Source: Phragmites australis
Lineage: Eukaryota; Streptophyta; Magnoliopsida; Poales; Poaceae
Assembly: GCF_958298935.1 (NCBI RefSeq)
Contig: NC_084924.1
Span: forward strand, 29,795,819-29,859,818
DNA: 64,000 nucleotides
Direction: 5' to 3'
Every line of letters begins with the position of its first letter. The stretch's first letter is position 1. Made by a program: the position numbers and the translations under genes. Under the pieces are notes generated by a model. It was not told where the DNA came from and ran no database searches. It was given only the letters and a program-made list of their open reading frames with translations. Shown in pieces: positions 22,526 to 34,332 of the stretch.

Positions 22526-23406
22526 ATTAGTTATGTCCCATTGAATCCCTAGAAGGTCACAAACGTCAACTGTATTGATTGTTTCGATGATTGCCATGGC
22601 AACTGGCATGCTTAGGATCACCCCGCTAGAATGAGTAATCATGTTAAATACTTGTGTTAATCATATATTGTGAAAAGTGTGAAATGTTATGCGTGTTTGG
22701 TGGTGTGGGCGAGTTAAAAAGAAGTTAACAAAACCTTGAAGATTGATTTGATCAGGTGAGTAAGGTACCGTACAGGGGTGGGAATGCCTTAGAAACAAGG
22801 TTTGTCTAAGTGGTGTTCTTGATTGGGATATACTTTCTTTAATCGAATAGGGATCGGTTCGATGTGACAATCTACCTTGTATCAATTGTACAACCACATG
22901 TCCTATATGTGGTAGGACTTAACCCAACCCCTTCGACTTAGCTCAGTACCCACTTGTATGCAAGTAGTGGCAACTAGAGCCAGGAGAAGACTTGAGCATT
23001 CTGTGTGTCATCCCATTATTTGGCTAGGAGACTCTAGGTGAGCCATGTTTACATGAGCCCTTAGTTATGTGTCGCGTGAGTGAATATTGTGGCGAGATTG
23101 GGAAGGTGCAATGTCTCGTTATGCTAGCTCCTCCAGTTGCTAGTGTTCAAGTTTGTACATATCATACATGTAAAGTGTGCAACCTTTGCAGAGTGTAAAC
23201 CCATATAGATAATTGTGTATCCATGGACAAGGGCATTCTATGGTTCGGTAACAATGATTAGTTTTATGGTGTGCGTACCTCCTCCATGCACAAGGACATT
23301 CTATGGTTGAAGACGAGACGAGATGTGTCAGATGACGATCTGACGGTCTATATATGTTGACTTTAAAATAATCATTTTTAGTTGTCTGTCCTATAGCACA
23401 TCTTTG

Positions 23407-23790
23407 CACTACTACATAAATGATTAATTGGGACGCCCCTGTACAGACGGTTCTGGGGAGCTATCTATGGAAACATTACCATAGACGGCTCTAAACAAGA
23501 ACCATATGTGCTAATGATGAGACTCGCCTCGGAGTGGTGGGACACTTTTAGCACAGTAATTCTTATTTGGAACCGTCTGTAATATTAATACAAATAGCTC
23601 GTATTTGGATCTGTCTATAATAAAACCAATATCACAGATGGTTCCAAATCGGGCCGTCTGCATTAATATTACAAACGACTCGTATTTGAAGCTGTCTGTA
23701 ATAGAAGGAATATCACAGATAACTCCAAACATGAGTCGTCCATGAACTTAATATAGATGGCTCCAAACACGAGCCATCTATGAAAATGGG
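23407..23790 (+). repeat. Left terminal and subterminal repeats of the CACTA element
   Basis: After the CACTA end the motifs ACAGACGGTTC, GACGGCTC, AACCGTCTGTAAT, GGGCCGTCTGCAT and AAACGAGCC-like segments occur in both orientations. In this family such arrays bind the element's own DNA-binding protein. Confidence 0.8.
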
Positions 23791-24545
23791 CGGGGGGAAG
23801 TGGGACCTCATCCCACCGCCCCTACCTCCAGATCGAAGCAGAGTAGTGCTGGTCAAATAGTGAAGAATAGTGAGTGAATAGTGGGAGCTTTTGGAGGAAG
23901 AGGCTGGTGATTTTCACAAAAAAATTGTGAGATTTCGGTCAAAGAAAATCCATTGGCATTTGTTTATTCAAGGTAATTATTATGTTCTAATTTTGTTTAG
24001 ATGGTCTAGATTTAGTTTGGAGAGCTAGCTAGATCTAGATCTAGATCTAGATTTTTTTCATGATGACATAGTTTTGTTCTATTCATTAGATGATGTAGAA
24101 GATGTAGATTTGTGTTCTAATTTAGTCTTGAGAGGTAAACTATATCTACATCTAGACTTTGGTTTTTTTCATGATGATTTAGAATATATTATTTGTTATA
24201 GGTATATATTTGAAGCTCAAAGTATAGATCAAGGTTTTATTATGTGTTACTATAAATGGCTAGCTTTAATATAGTGTTCTAGATAAATTTTGGGTTTTTG
24301 GTATACAAACATAAAATTATCAATAACTATATAGTATTTAACAATAAGTTTTGAATTAATATTTGCCCTTATTTTTAGGTATTCATATATATAATACAAT
24401 GGTAATTGTTATTTTTTTTTGACTAATTATCATTTGTATGGTTCATTCGTGCATGCATGCTTGGTAGCTCCATTTTTTTTATGAAAAGCTTGGTTGCACT
24501 CTTTTATTATGTTTGTTTGACATTAATTTACTTGGTACATTGTAG

Positions 24546-27500
24546 ATGGATCATGGCTAGATGTACGGTTCTCGTACGAACTAAGGGTACCTTGATGGTG
24601 TGACAGCTTTTTCGGCATCTACCAAGGAGAATCGTTTGGAGAAGGGTGTTGAATTTATATATTGTCCTTGTTGTGATTGTGGAATGAAAGATCCTTTCTT
24701 AGATAGAACGCACCCTACAGATCCAAGCGCACTTGATTATCAGGGACTTTAAACCTGACTACACGTGTTGCACCAAAAATGGTGAATATCATAATGTGTT
24801 ACATAAAGATGTTGGTATCATCGAAGAACCTGAAGTCGACGTAAGAAGAGAAGATGACGTGGAGTTTGGTGCAGATGATGATGACTGTGATGATGCAGGT
24901 GACGATGATAGGTTGGATCAGATGTTGTGCGATGTAGACGTGAACTTGAGTACTCAGAGAGACTTAAACAAATTCATGTGGTTGATTGAGGACTCAGAGA
25001 AATCGTTGTTCTCTGGATGCAAACCGGAATACACAAAGTTGTTATCCGTGCTTGAACTGCTTTAGTTGAAAGAGCGATGGTTAGTTGGACAAGAGTTCAT
25101 GATACTATTAGAACTCTTATCGGATATGCTTTCAGATAGAAATGAGCTGCCCAAAAGCACATACGAAGCAAAGTAGGTTATTTATCCATTGGGGATGGAT
25201 GTAGAAAGGATGCATGCATGTCCGAACAACTGTATCCTCTATCGTAAAGATCTATCAGACTTGCATTCATGTCCAGTGTGCAAAGCATCTCGATACAAGC
25301 ATAAGAGTCAATCAGATGATGACGAGGTGAAGAAAAGAATTCCTGCTAAGGTGTGCATCTTAAACATTTGTTTGTGAATTGAAAAGAGACCGAATTGTTG
25401 TGCTGGCACTCGGAGGGCCACAAGCAAGATGGAGAGCTAAGGCACCCTACCGATTCTTCCTAGTGGAGAACTATCGAGACGATCTTCGATGACTTTGGTG
25501 CAGAACCGAGGAAGATAAGGTTTGCTTTGAGCACAGAGGGGATGAATCCTTTTGGGAACATGAGCAGTAGGCACAACACTTGGCTAGATGTTCTAAGTAT
25601 TTACAACCTACTCATTGGCTATGTATTAAGCGGAAGTACTTGATGATGTCGCTGCTTATCCAAGGCCCAAAACAACATGTGAACAATATTGATGTATACT
25701 AAGACAATTTTTGGAAGATCTAAAAACATTGTGGAACGAAGGGGTGCAAGTATGAGATACGTACATAAGAGAGAATTTCACGCTACGTGCCATGTTGTTC
25801 TGCATGATCAATAATTTGACCACACTATGTAACCTTTCAGGCTAGAGTAAACAAGTAAACATGGCGTGCCCTCATTGCTTAGATGGTATCGCGAGTATGT
25901 GGCTGCCCCACTCGCGCTAAACGGTGTTCATGCATCACCATAGTTTCCTTAACAGGTATCACCCATATCACAACATGAAGGAACAATTCGACAAAACGAG
26001 TGAGAGAGATTTATTTGCAGGGCACTATAGTGGTCAAGAGGTGCACAATATGGTTAAAGATCTCGATGTTGTATTTGGAAAGGGGAATAAAAAAAATCTA
26101 AGGCTACTGGTGGCATGTGGAAGAAGCGATTGATATTGTGGGAGCTACCGTATTGGAAGCACCTTGAAGTTTGCCACTGCATCGACATCATGCATCTAGA
26201 GAAGAACGAGTGTGAAAGCTTGATTGGTCTTTTACTTAATATTCCAGGCAAGACGACGGATGGCCTCAACGCAAGGCTTGGAATGGTTGATATGAAGATT
26301 AGGCTCGAGTTGGCACCTGAGCCCTCCGAAAAAGGTAGAACGAGGCTTCCTCCTACCTGCTATAATCTGAAAAAGGACGAGAGAACTGAACTATTCCAGT
26401 TCTTGCATGGTGTGAAAGTTCCATCCGGTTACTTCGCCAACATCTCGAAACTTGTTTCGATGTAAGATCTGAAATTAGTTGGCAACGAGTCCATGATGGC
26501 CATGTGTTAATGACACAGATGCTTCATATTGCAATTCGAAATATCCAGCCGACCTATCTCTGAGACACAATCACCAAGATTTGTTACTTCTTCAATGCAA
26601 TTTCTCAGAAGGTCATCGATCCCAAAGTACTTGTTGTTTTACAGGTCAATGTGGTGAAGACACTATGTCATCTTGAGATGTACTTTCCTCTATTGTTTTT
26701 TATATCATGGTACATGTTATCGTTCAACTCATGAGAGAGATACAGATATATGGCCTAGTATTCCTATGTCAGATGTACCCATTTGAGAGGTACACGGGAA
26801 TTCTTAAGAAGTATGTACAAAATTGATTTCGCTTGGAGGGCAGCATCGTCCAAGGTTACACAACCAAAGAGGTAGTTGAGTTCTGCATTGATTACTTAGA
26901 TCAGCTCAAACCAATTGGTGTGCCCATGTCTCATCATGATGGGAGATTGGATGGGAAGGGGACCATAGTTAGGAAATCAATCATTGTTAACTTTGCCATG
27001 TTATCTAAAGCCAATTTCACGGGCATGCAACACATGACTGAAGTATCCCCGCATATCGACACGCATAAGGATGTGCTACATAGAGAGAATCCAGGCCTTA
27101 CAGAGACTTGGATCACAAAACAACACAACTGGTTGGCAGTGCGATTTAGTAATAATAGTTCAATAGAGGACAATATTGGCTGGTTGGCAAGATGGCCAAG
27201 TCACACAAATGTGACATTTGAAGCATACAATATAAATTGGTACACCTTTTATACCAGAACACGGGATAGTAAGAGCACGGTATAGAACCACGGTGTATGC
27301 ATAGATGCCTTCCAAGACAAACGTGTGGTTTGTGCGTACTATGGGTACATAGAAGAGATTTGGGAACTCGATTATGTACATTTCAAGATCCCCCTCTTTC
27401 GGTGCCATTAGGTTGCACTCTCAAGTGTTATGGTAGACAAGTACGGAATGACTACTGTCGACCTCGAACGTACCACATACAAAGATGAACTATTTGTACT

Positions 27501-27684
27501 TGCTACACAAGTTGTCCAAGTCTTTTGTGTGCAAGACCTAGCAAATCCAAAGCTTCACGTAGTCCTTCAGGGAAAAAGAAGGATTGTCAGAGTTGAGAAT
27601 ATCGTGGACGAAGAAGAGTACACAATCAATTTGATGAGTACCGTCTTGGAGATGGCATCTCCATTAACGAAGAACAGCCCCTGA
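24546..27684 (+). pseudogene. CACTA gene 1: TNP2-type transposase
   Basis: The likely start is at 24546 (MDHG, stop, MYGSR), matching the N-terminal transposase-associated domain with CPCCDCG near 24665. Later blocks read GMDVERMHACPNNCILY and HSCPVCKASRY (25189-25300), DIMHLEKNECESLIGLLLNIPGKT (about 26190-26260), GVPMSHHDGRLDGKGT (26910-26960), and the C-terminal NWYTFYTRTRDSKS and VDKYGMTTVDLERT blocks (27235-27475). These are the order of the Transposase_21, DUF4218 and DUF4216 regions. The frame is cut by at least ten stops and frameshifts. The longest open pieces are 24733-25065, 26115-26465, 26833-27285 and 27430-27684. It cannot make transposase. Confidence 0.88.
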
Positions 27685-29328
27685 TCGGGGCCACTTGCTA
27701 TCTGCGCGTCGATCATCAAGAAGGGCTGATTGTTAAAGATGTATGATGTTACTCGATTATTATATACCTATATATTGCAATGTAATATGTAAAAACGAAT
27801 TAGTTATGAATTTACTTAAAAATTCCATCTCATTAATTTGGAGTTCGTATAAATGAGTTATGAATTTTGCTAGTTTTAGTTCAATTTAATATTTAGGTTT
27901 AGTGATCACTACACCATATGATAGTACAGATTTAATCATAAATTTACATACAAATTTCTTCTCATTTGGAGTTTGTTTGGATTATTTATGAATTTTTCAA
28001 GTATTAATGTTTTGTTTGGAAGATCAATAGTACAAAGTTAATTCTAAATTTACATAAAAATTTCTTCTCATTTGATGTTTGTATGGATTATTTATGAATT
28101 TTTCATGTTTTAATGTTTTGTCTGGAAACATTGAATGGTCATGCACTAAAACTTTATATTCTTAGTGGTAGAAAGTTGATCTTAATTATTGAGTGAGAAT
28201 CTAGTACCTACTATCAGTGGCATTCAATTGTTTTATGTCTGGCCCTACAATGGCAAACCCATAATTTGATACTAATGCAATGTTGTTCCTAATTATTCAT
28301 AATTTTGTTTCTTTCAATAAGAATACTGAGTGCTTCAATAAGATTACAGAGTGAGAATCATAATGTTCCTTTCAATAAGATTACTGAGTACTTTGGACTT
28401 TGGATCTTGTACATTTTGATCAAAAGTTTTGGCGTTGCCCCTTTATATGTGTTTGGGAATGAACTTGGAATATGTCTTGTGTGAAAATCCATCTATTTTT
28501 ATCTGGAGCATCATATTTTATCTATTCAGAGAGAAAACCATCATATTAAAATTCACATTTTGACTTAGTGGAAATAATTATTTTTTCAAAAACTTGTTTT
28601 AGTATGTTCTAGTTTTTTGTCTTCTTCATTTTCTATACTCTCCAAATTCTATACTCTCCAAGTTGGTCAATAGATTGGCCAACTTTTCCTTGTACTAACT
28701 CATTCATTTGACAGTAATGGGAGTGTGTAGTGTTGTAGTTACCATGCTCGCTCTATTAAGTATACTTCTTCATTCATTCATTCATGCGTTCATCAATCTG
28801 CCTATGTGTGAATCTACCATTGTCCAAAAGGCCATGTGTTGCTTTGTTGCAATGGACATGTACATGTACATGTATTCTACCTCAGTTGTCACCAAGTATT
28901 TTCTATGTTCTCAGTTCATCTCAGAGCTAAGTTACTTTACATGAAGCCGGTAGGCCAAAACCATGCATGTGCTGTCACTTCTTCAGAATAACCTTTTTTA
29001 GAGTAAAAAACATATTGAATCTTTCTACACACTAAATTGTCCAATAAGTTAAGCTTCTAAAGGTCTCAAGCCTTTCTGATCATCCATCTTCTTATGGGTT
29101 GATATTGTCATTCATGTGGTTCATTTCTTTGTGAAACTGCACGAGCAAGATATCAATATTGTACAAATAGATCAAATCACCCAATTTTTGGACTTCAATG
29201 TGGATGAGATTCCCACAATATATAACAATGTATCGAATGTTCTACCACATAATAACATAGCACAGTAGCTGCAATTCCTATACTATATATCCACATCTCA
29301 TTGTCTTTTTTATTTTCTTTTGAAGATC
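27685..29328. other. A/T-rich spacer between CACTA genes, no gene seen
   Basis: The sequence contains two diverged tandem copies of a stretch including ATTTATGAATTTTTCA (about 27940-28030 and 28035-28130). No protein motif or RNA gene is recognised. Confidence 0.6.
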
Positions 29329-29333
29329 GATAT
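29329..29333. repeat. Target-site duplication of the solo LTR, left copy
   Basis: GATAT is identical to the five bases at 30338-30342. Confidence 0.93.
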
Positions 29334-30337
29334 TGTTAGAGCAAGAGTTCGTCTTGCCCCAGTAAGTATGGCGAGAGTTTCTTCTAAGAAGGAGACTCAA
29401 GCTTAGAGACGAAGTTTAAAAGGAAGGAACACCATGAGTGTATTGATTGTAGAAAAATTGGGTTGATCTGGGAGGAGTATCACAACGTGACTTGGTGTGT
29501 TTTCACCTCTGTGTCTTTTTGCTGTCTAGCTCATCCCCTCTTTTTTCCCTCTTTTCTCCCTCTTTTCCCAGATGACCATGGCCCCCTATTTATGGGGCCG
29601 TGCGTAGCTTGGCGTACAAGTTATCACAATACACAAATATCTGGGATCTGACCGAATTACTGGGCCTTATCCCGGATAACTACTTTTCTACCCTACCTGG
29701 GAGATAAACATCCACCGTAGTAACTATCGTGGTACCTACCCCGTGAAGGGGGTGAGCCGGTCGCCAATTGCGGCCTGGCGTCGTACTATCAGAGGTGTCA
29801 GGATAGCCTCCATTACGACGGGATGTCAGAGCGACGTCCATCGGCCTAGGTGTTTAATGCCGGTCACTTCCTTGGAGGCAAAGCATGACCGGTGCTCCCC
29901 TTCCGGTAGATCTTTCCTGAGGCCTGATGACTCACCCTGTAGCCTCCGGGAAGCTGGCCCGAGCAGCTGGAGGCAGGGGTCTCGGGAGGCATGACCCCAG
30001 GAGGTGAAGGTTTTAGAAGGCAGGACTACCGAAGGCTGAGCCTCCGGGAGACCGAGCCTTCGGAAAGTCACCCAGGCGCCGGTGGGGTGGCCCGAAGGGG
30101 TCCATAACCTTCGGGGGTCAGGCCTACTACAGAGAGTTTGAAAGCTGACGGCCTCGGAAGGGCCAGGCATGGTTCCAAGTCGCGGGAATGCTTCGCAAGT
30201 ACGAAGAGGTGGCATGAAGGAGCCCGATGTATTCGGAGGTCGGGCCTTTGGCTGAGGGTCCAGAGATCAAGGCTTCGAAGGGACCTGGGTAGTAATCTTC
30301 AACCATTATCCTCAGGCCAGTTTATTTTCCCCCAACA
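29334..30337 (-). mobile_element. Solo LTR of a Ty3-gypsy element, 1004 bp
   Basis: The sequence is bounded by TG and CA ends (TGTTAGAGC to CCCAACA on plus; TGTTGGGGG at the minus-strand start) and by a perfect 5-bp duplication GATAT. No internal element sequence is present. On the minus strand CATAAATAGGGG (complement of about 29586-29596) looks like the LTR TATA region, hence the strand call. It arose by recombination between the two LTRs of an element that had inserted between the two genes of the CACTA transposon. The frames at 29743-30401 fall inside or over its edge and are not genes. Confidence 0.9.
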
Positions 30338-30613
30338 GATATGCGTTCTATTGCCACATATATATTCTAAGCTCCCAAACTGTCAATTTGGGGCTAGTTA
30401 ATGGATTATTAGCAGATTTTTACTAAGTTCACCAAATCTAAATTAGTAAATGAGTAGATTTTTAATAAGTTAATGGATTGTTAGATGATTTGAACTAATT
30501 TGCAATCTTCCAACCATATTGAATCAAAATCCAATTGGTAGGGGCTCTTTTGTCACAACATCTTCTACCATTGTAACGAGTTCCTAATAAGCATGCCTTT
30601 TCCTATTTTGAAG

Positions 30614-33378
30614 ATGGCGTCTAGAGATGAACTTGAACTGCCTCAGGCCTCCTCCTTAACAACAAGAGGGGGTCACTGCTCAACAAGATGCAGAGGCCAC
30701 TTCCTAGGAGCAAATAGAAGAAACTTAGGCGCAGAAGAGAAAGCGAGGTGGTTGAGGCAAAAATCAAATGCCCACGGGTCACTACACTATAACTCACATC
30801 AATGAGGCAGGCATGCCAACACAGCCTCAGCAAGCTCAGGAGGCTTTCTGTGGAGCATGCACCTCACTTGGAAGGACAAGGGTCAGGATAACCTACCCAA
30901 ACGGGTAGGTCATGCCGCAGAGCGATAAAAACTTCTTGTGGGAAACAATTAAAGCCCAATTTGACTTCCTTGAAGGATGCTCCTCGGAGGATGTGGAAAG
31001 ATAGGCAATAGCCAAGATGAGCAAGGTGTGGAAGACCTTCAAGAGCGAGCTACATATGTGAAGCAGGATCTCGTCCACAATAATATTGTTTAACCGTACT
31101 TGGCGGATCAATGGACAGAATTTGTGGCAAGATGCGAGTCTAAGGAATTTTGGTAGCAGAGTCTGACTAGCAAGGCACGCTAGTCATGCAACACGCACCC
31201 ACACAGGCTCGTCACCGGTGGGTATGTGCACAAAGAGTTGGACTGGGACAAGGAGGATGAGCAGGCAGCTCGGGAGAACTGCTCCACACCATTTTCCCAT
31301 ATCCCAGAGAGGCAGGCCTAGAACTGGTTCCGAGGAAGGGCCATACACTTGGCTGATGGTTCTATCACCTTTAGGAAGCTAGAAACCGAGCAAGTGGCTC
31401 AAAGGATCCTACAACCTTCGGAAGAATCCACTCAAGGATCATTTCAACCATCTCGGAAAAAAAAATACTAACCTTGGCTCCAAGGAATAAAGAGCACCCG
31501 GGTCGCACACATGACATAGGTGTTTCTGTTCCATGAAAGTTGGGATTCCTTGACAACGCATTCATATAGGAGCCGAAGGAGAAACAAAGGTGAGCACAAA
31601 GCAGCTGAGCGTGAACAAATGAGAACAGAGATTGTCACTGAGGTCGAAGCAAGGATGAAAGAATAGATGAACATGCTTGCAGAAAGGATAGAATATCGGG
31701 TCAAGGAGCAGGTATGGGCTATGAGGCAATAGGATGCAGCCATAGTACTTGAATCTCCCTATCTCGGCACCGGAGCAGCTGCACATCTGCACCAGATAAT
31801 GCTCCAGATAACATGCTCGATTGACATGACTTCCCTATCGATAGATTTGAAGGTGACCCCCAACCCCCCATCGACGACATTCCAAAAAGAGGTTCCTGAC
31901 GATTCATGGAGTCGTGCTGTAGTCTGGTTACGCTAGGGTGTCAATGGACATGGTATACAGGAATTGCACATCCCTCCCACTTCCTATTCCCCCATAGGAT
32001 GATGTTACAACACTTTGGGAGGCTGTCCACTCCTTCATCTAGTGGCCAAAGAAGTTCATAACACTGGTTTCCCCTCCACCACCTCCACAGCCTTTGTCTC
32101 TAGTATGTGACGACAGCGACTTCCCTTTTCATCATGCTCCGCTAAAGGTCAAATCTCCTTTTGCACCACATGAGCAACAACAATTATCCAGCAAATCTGG
32201 CCAACAGTCCACCAAAATGGCACCTCCCAAAAAGCGTAGAGCCAGCAAACAGATGGACAAGAGCAAGGAGGTAGAAGAAGAACATCTGTCAAACAACTAT
32301 GTGGTAGGCCAACCGTTACTGAGCAAGAAAGTGTCAGAGCAATTGGGCTGAGCAAGTATGATCCTGCGCATCCTATACACGAAGAGGATCCATGAGGAGA
32401 AACATCTTTCTCCTTGCTTTAGCGCAAGTACCAGCGGCAACATTTCCCAAAACCAGCTGGAACCTTCCTCATGACCTTTGAGGATTTATTTCTTCTCTAC
32501 CGCCGTGACAAGCTGGACGTCATTCTAATGAGACGCTGGAAACCATAAGTGTAATTAATTGTGGTCTATGCTTAATGAACCATCTAACTCATTGATACAC
32601 GCATTCATCTACATTACTATTATATGTAGACTTATGATTAAAGAAGCCAGGAGAGAGAATCTGAGAATTGCATTCCTTAACCCACTTGTCGTATGTTGGT
32701 CAACAATCACTTGGTCTCTGGGAAAGTTGAGAAATACGTCGCAGAGGCCATGGTCGCTCTCTGTGGATCGAATGACCTTATTCTTCTATCATACAACTAT
32801 CGAGACCATTAGATGCTAGTTTGTATCTATACACACAATCAACACTGCATATACCTCGACTCAAACCTAGAGAGGTATTCAGATCTGACATACTTGTTGA
32901 AAAAGGGGTTCATGAAGTATGTTTTGATGGGCGGGATTGCACGGAGAAGTAAACCCTCGACGACCTACTAACATCAGTTTCTGATAATAATTCCTCCATG
33001 TACATCAATTTACCAATATAATATGCATTTCATAGAACTAAATGTACTATGCACAAATTTTTGTAGTGTCACAGGCAGCCGCTTGGCACCAACCTCTATG
33101 AGTTCTATGTTGCCTAGTATATGCTGTAAATCATTGGCTCTAGCCCACCAGTATATCTGCTGGTTGGTGTAATTATAGTATATTTAAATGTATTTTTCAT
33201 CGTTGTTTCTAAATATTTTAATTTTCTTCTACAGACATATACATTTTCAACAAATAATCTCGCGAATGACAGTCTCATGTATATTCAAAAACGGCTCATC
33301 CATTTCATACATGCGGAGAAGATAAAGGAGAGCAGTGAATTTCATGATCGCGACAACTTTAGGAGCCATGATTTGTAA
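30614..33378 (+). pseudogene. CACTA gene 2: plant En/Spm-type protein with Ulp1-like protease region
   Basis: The first part (from ATG 30614) holds sequence resembling the Ptta/En/Spm domain (NFLWETIKAQFDF, AKMSKVWKTFKSEL near 30925-31060). The middle is basic and proline-rich (SPPPPPQP, MAPPKKRRASKQ; 32080-32260). The end matches the C48 cysteine protease fold used by these genes: KYVAEAMVAL (about 32730), YLDSN (about 32855), and HRQPLGTNL (about 33075), where the motif expects a cysteine before GFYVC but tyrosine is read. Numerous stops are present. Whether the Ulp1-like domain acts in transposition is not established. Confidence 0.78.
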
Positions 33379-33829
33379 TCTCAACATAAGTTGGTTATTT
33401 CAATATATTGGAAATATTTGCATCTTACAGTGTATTGATGTATTATACCTTTATAATTAATAATATAAAAAATAAAGCAAATGAACTCATCACTTATTTA
33501 TAATTTAGTGTGCTAAATCTAATTTTTTGGTTTATATATTGTCTGGCACGGGGTTGACTCAAGAATGAAGAATGCTTTGCAAATATTACGAGTCTTTGTA
33601 ATATTGACATTTTACTTCTGTTTATGTGTATGACTTTATATGATATATGTGACTTTGTGACATTGAATAAAGATGTTCAATCTAATGTGTGCATGATCTG
33701 CTGCGTGTTTGGAGTTTGAATGCAAATGATTTGCTGTGTGTATGGCATTTTATTGCTGTGTGTACGATCTATTGTTGATCTATTAGTTTACATTTATTAG
33801 TATATGAATTTCAATACTGTATATATGAA
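33379..33829. other. A/T-rich 3' region of the CACTA element, no gene
   Basis: This lies between the end of gene 2 and the right subterminal repeats. It holds A/T-rich sequence and TGTG(T/C)ATG(A/G)T-type short repeats (33640-33775). No gene is seen. Confidence 0.6.
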
Positions 33830-34127
33830 TGTACAGATGGTTCTAGGCCTACAACCATATGTACAAATATACAACAGACAGGCGACTCGCAACTAAACCC
33901 ATCCATATTGACCCATAAGTACAAACGACTCATTATTGAAGCCGTCTATACTATCCCATTTTATAGGCGGCAAGTTATTGGAGTCATCTGTATAAATATT
34001 TTGTATAGACAGTTCAAAACTCGTCTGTACACATCTAATTTGTAAAGACTCTTTTTCACAGACGGTTTGGAAAAGCGTCCTGCACGGGGGTTTCAAATCG
34101 TCTGTATAAATATTTTCTCTAGTAATG
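33830..34127 (+). repeat. Right subterminal and terminal repeats of the CACTA element
   Basis: It contains ACAGATGGTTC, AAGCCGTCTATA, ACTCGTCTGTAC, ACAGACGGTTTGG and ATCGTCTGTATAAATATTTTC, ending in TCTCTAGTAATG. The motif family is shared with the left array. Confidence 0.82.
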
Positions 34128-34332
34128 CTGATATTTATATGTGTAGTTTAAATTTGACTTTCCGAGATCAAATATCAACTTTATTAATTAACATCAATTC
34201 CAATCATGATACAAACTTACAATGTTCATAAAAAATTGAAACGAAACAAAGCAAATGCGACTATTATAAACGCAACATATGCATAAGCGTGAAATTAAGG
34301 TTGTAAGCACATTGCAGTCGATGATCAAAAAG
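34128..34332 (-). other. 3' flank of the peroxidase gene, cut short by the CACTA insertion
   Basis: Between the CACTA end and the peroxidase stop codon there are only 205 bases, A/T-rich, with several TTTATT/AATAAA-like hexamers on the minus strand. The native 3' untranslated region must end here or continue into transposon sequence. Confidence 0.6.

Larger units (their letters stand above)
21161..23406 (+). repeat. Old LTR-like fragment, no gene
   Basis: No coding sequence is recognisable between the copia LTR and the CACTA terminus. The stretch contains a CT-rich leader-like segment, A/T-rich sequence, and phrases such as GTGTGCAACCTTTGCAGAGTG (about 23175). Similar phrases recur inside the chromovirus-type LTRs at about 58985 and 60900, so it is probably the remains of a related long LTR. 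Bases 22208-22525 are repeated in inverted orientation at 63686-64000. The short frames here are not supported as genes. Confidence 0.5.
23407..34127 (+). mobile_element. CACTA (En/Spm) transposon, about 10.7 kb, inactive, containing a solo LTR
   Basis: The left end is CACTACTACATAAATG. The right end reads CATTACTAGAGAAAAT on the opposite strand, so one base of the conserved CACTA has changed C to T. Flanking trinucleotides are TTG and CTG, a one-base mismatch of the expected 3-bp duplication. Both ends carry subterminal copies of a GACGGTT/AACCGTC-type motif. Inside are a TNP2 transposase gene and a second gene of the En/Spm-Ulp1 type, both broken. The right end lies about 205 bases from the peroxidase stop codon. 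Confidence 0.88.

Noticed and set aside
23407..34130. A perfect CACTA insertion with matching target duplication
   Set aside because: The flanking trinucleotides are TTG and CTG and the right terminus reads CATTA on its strand, so the ends have mutated and the duplication is only approximate.
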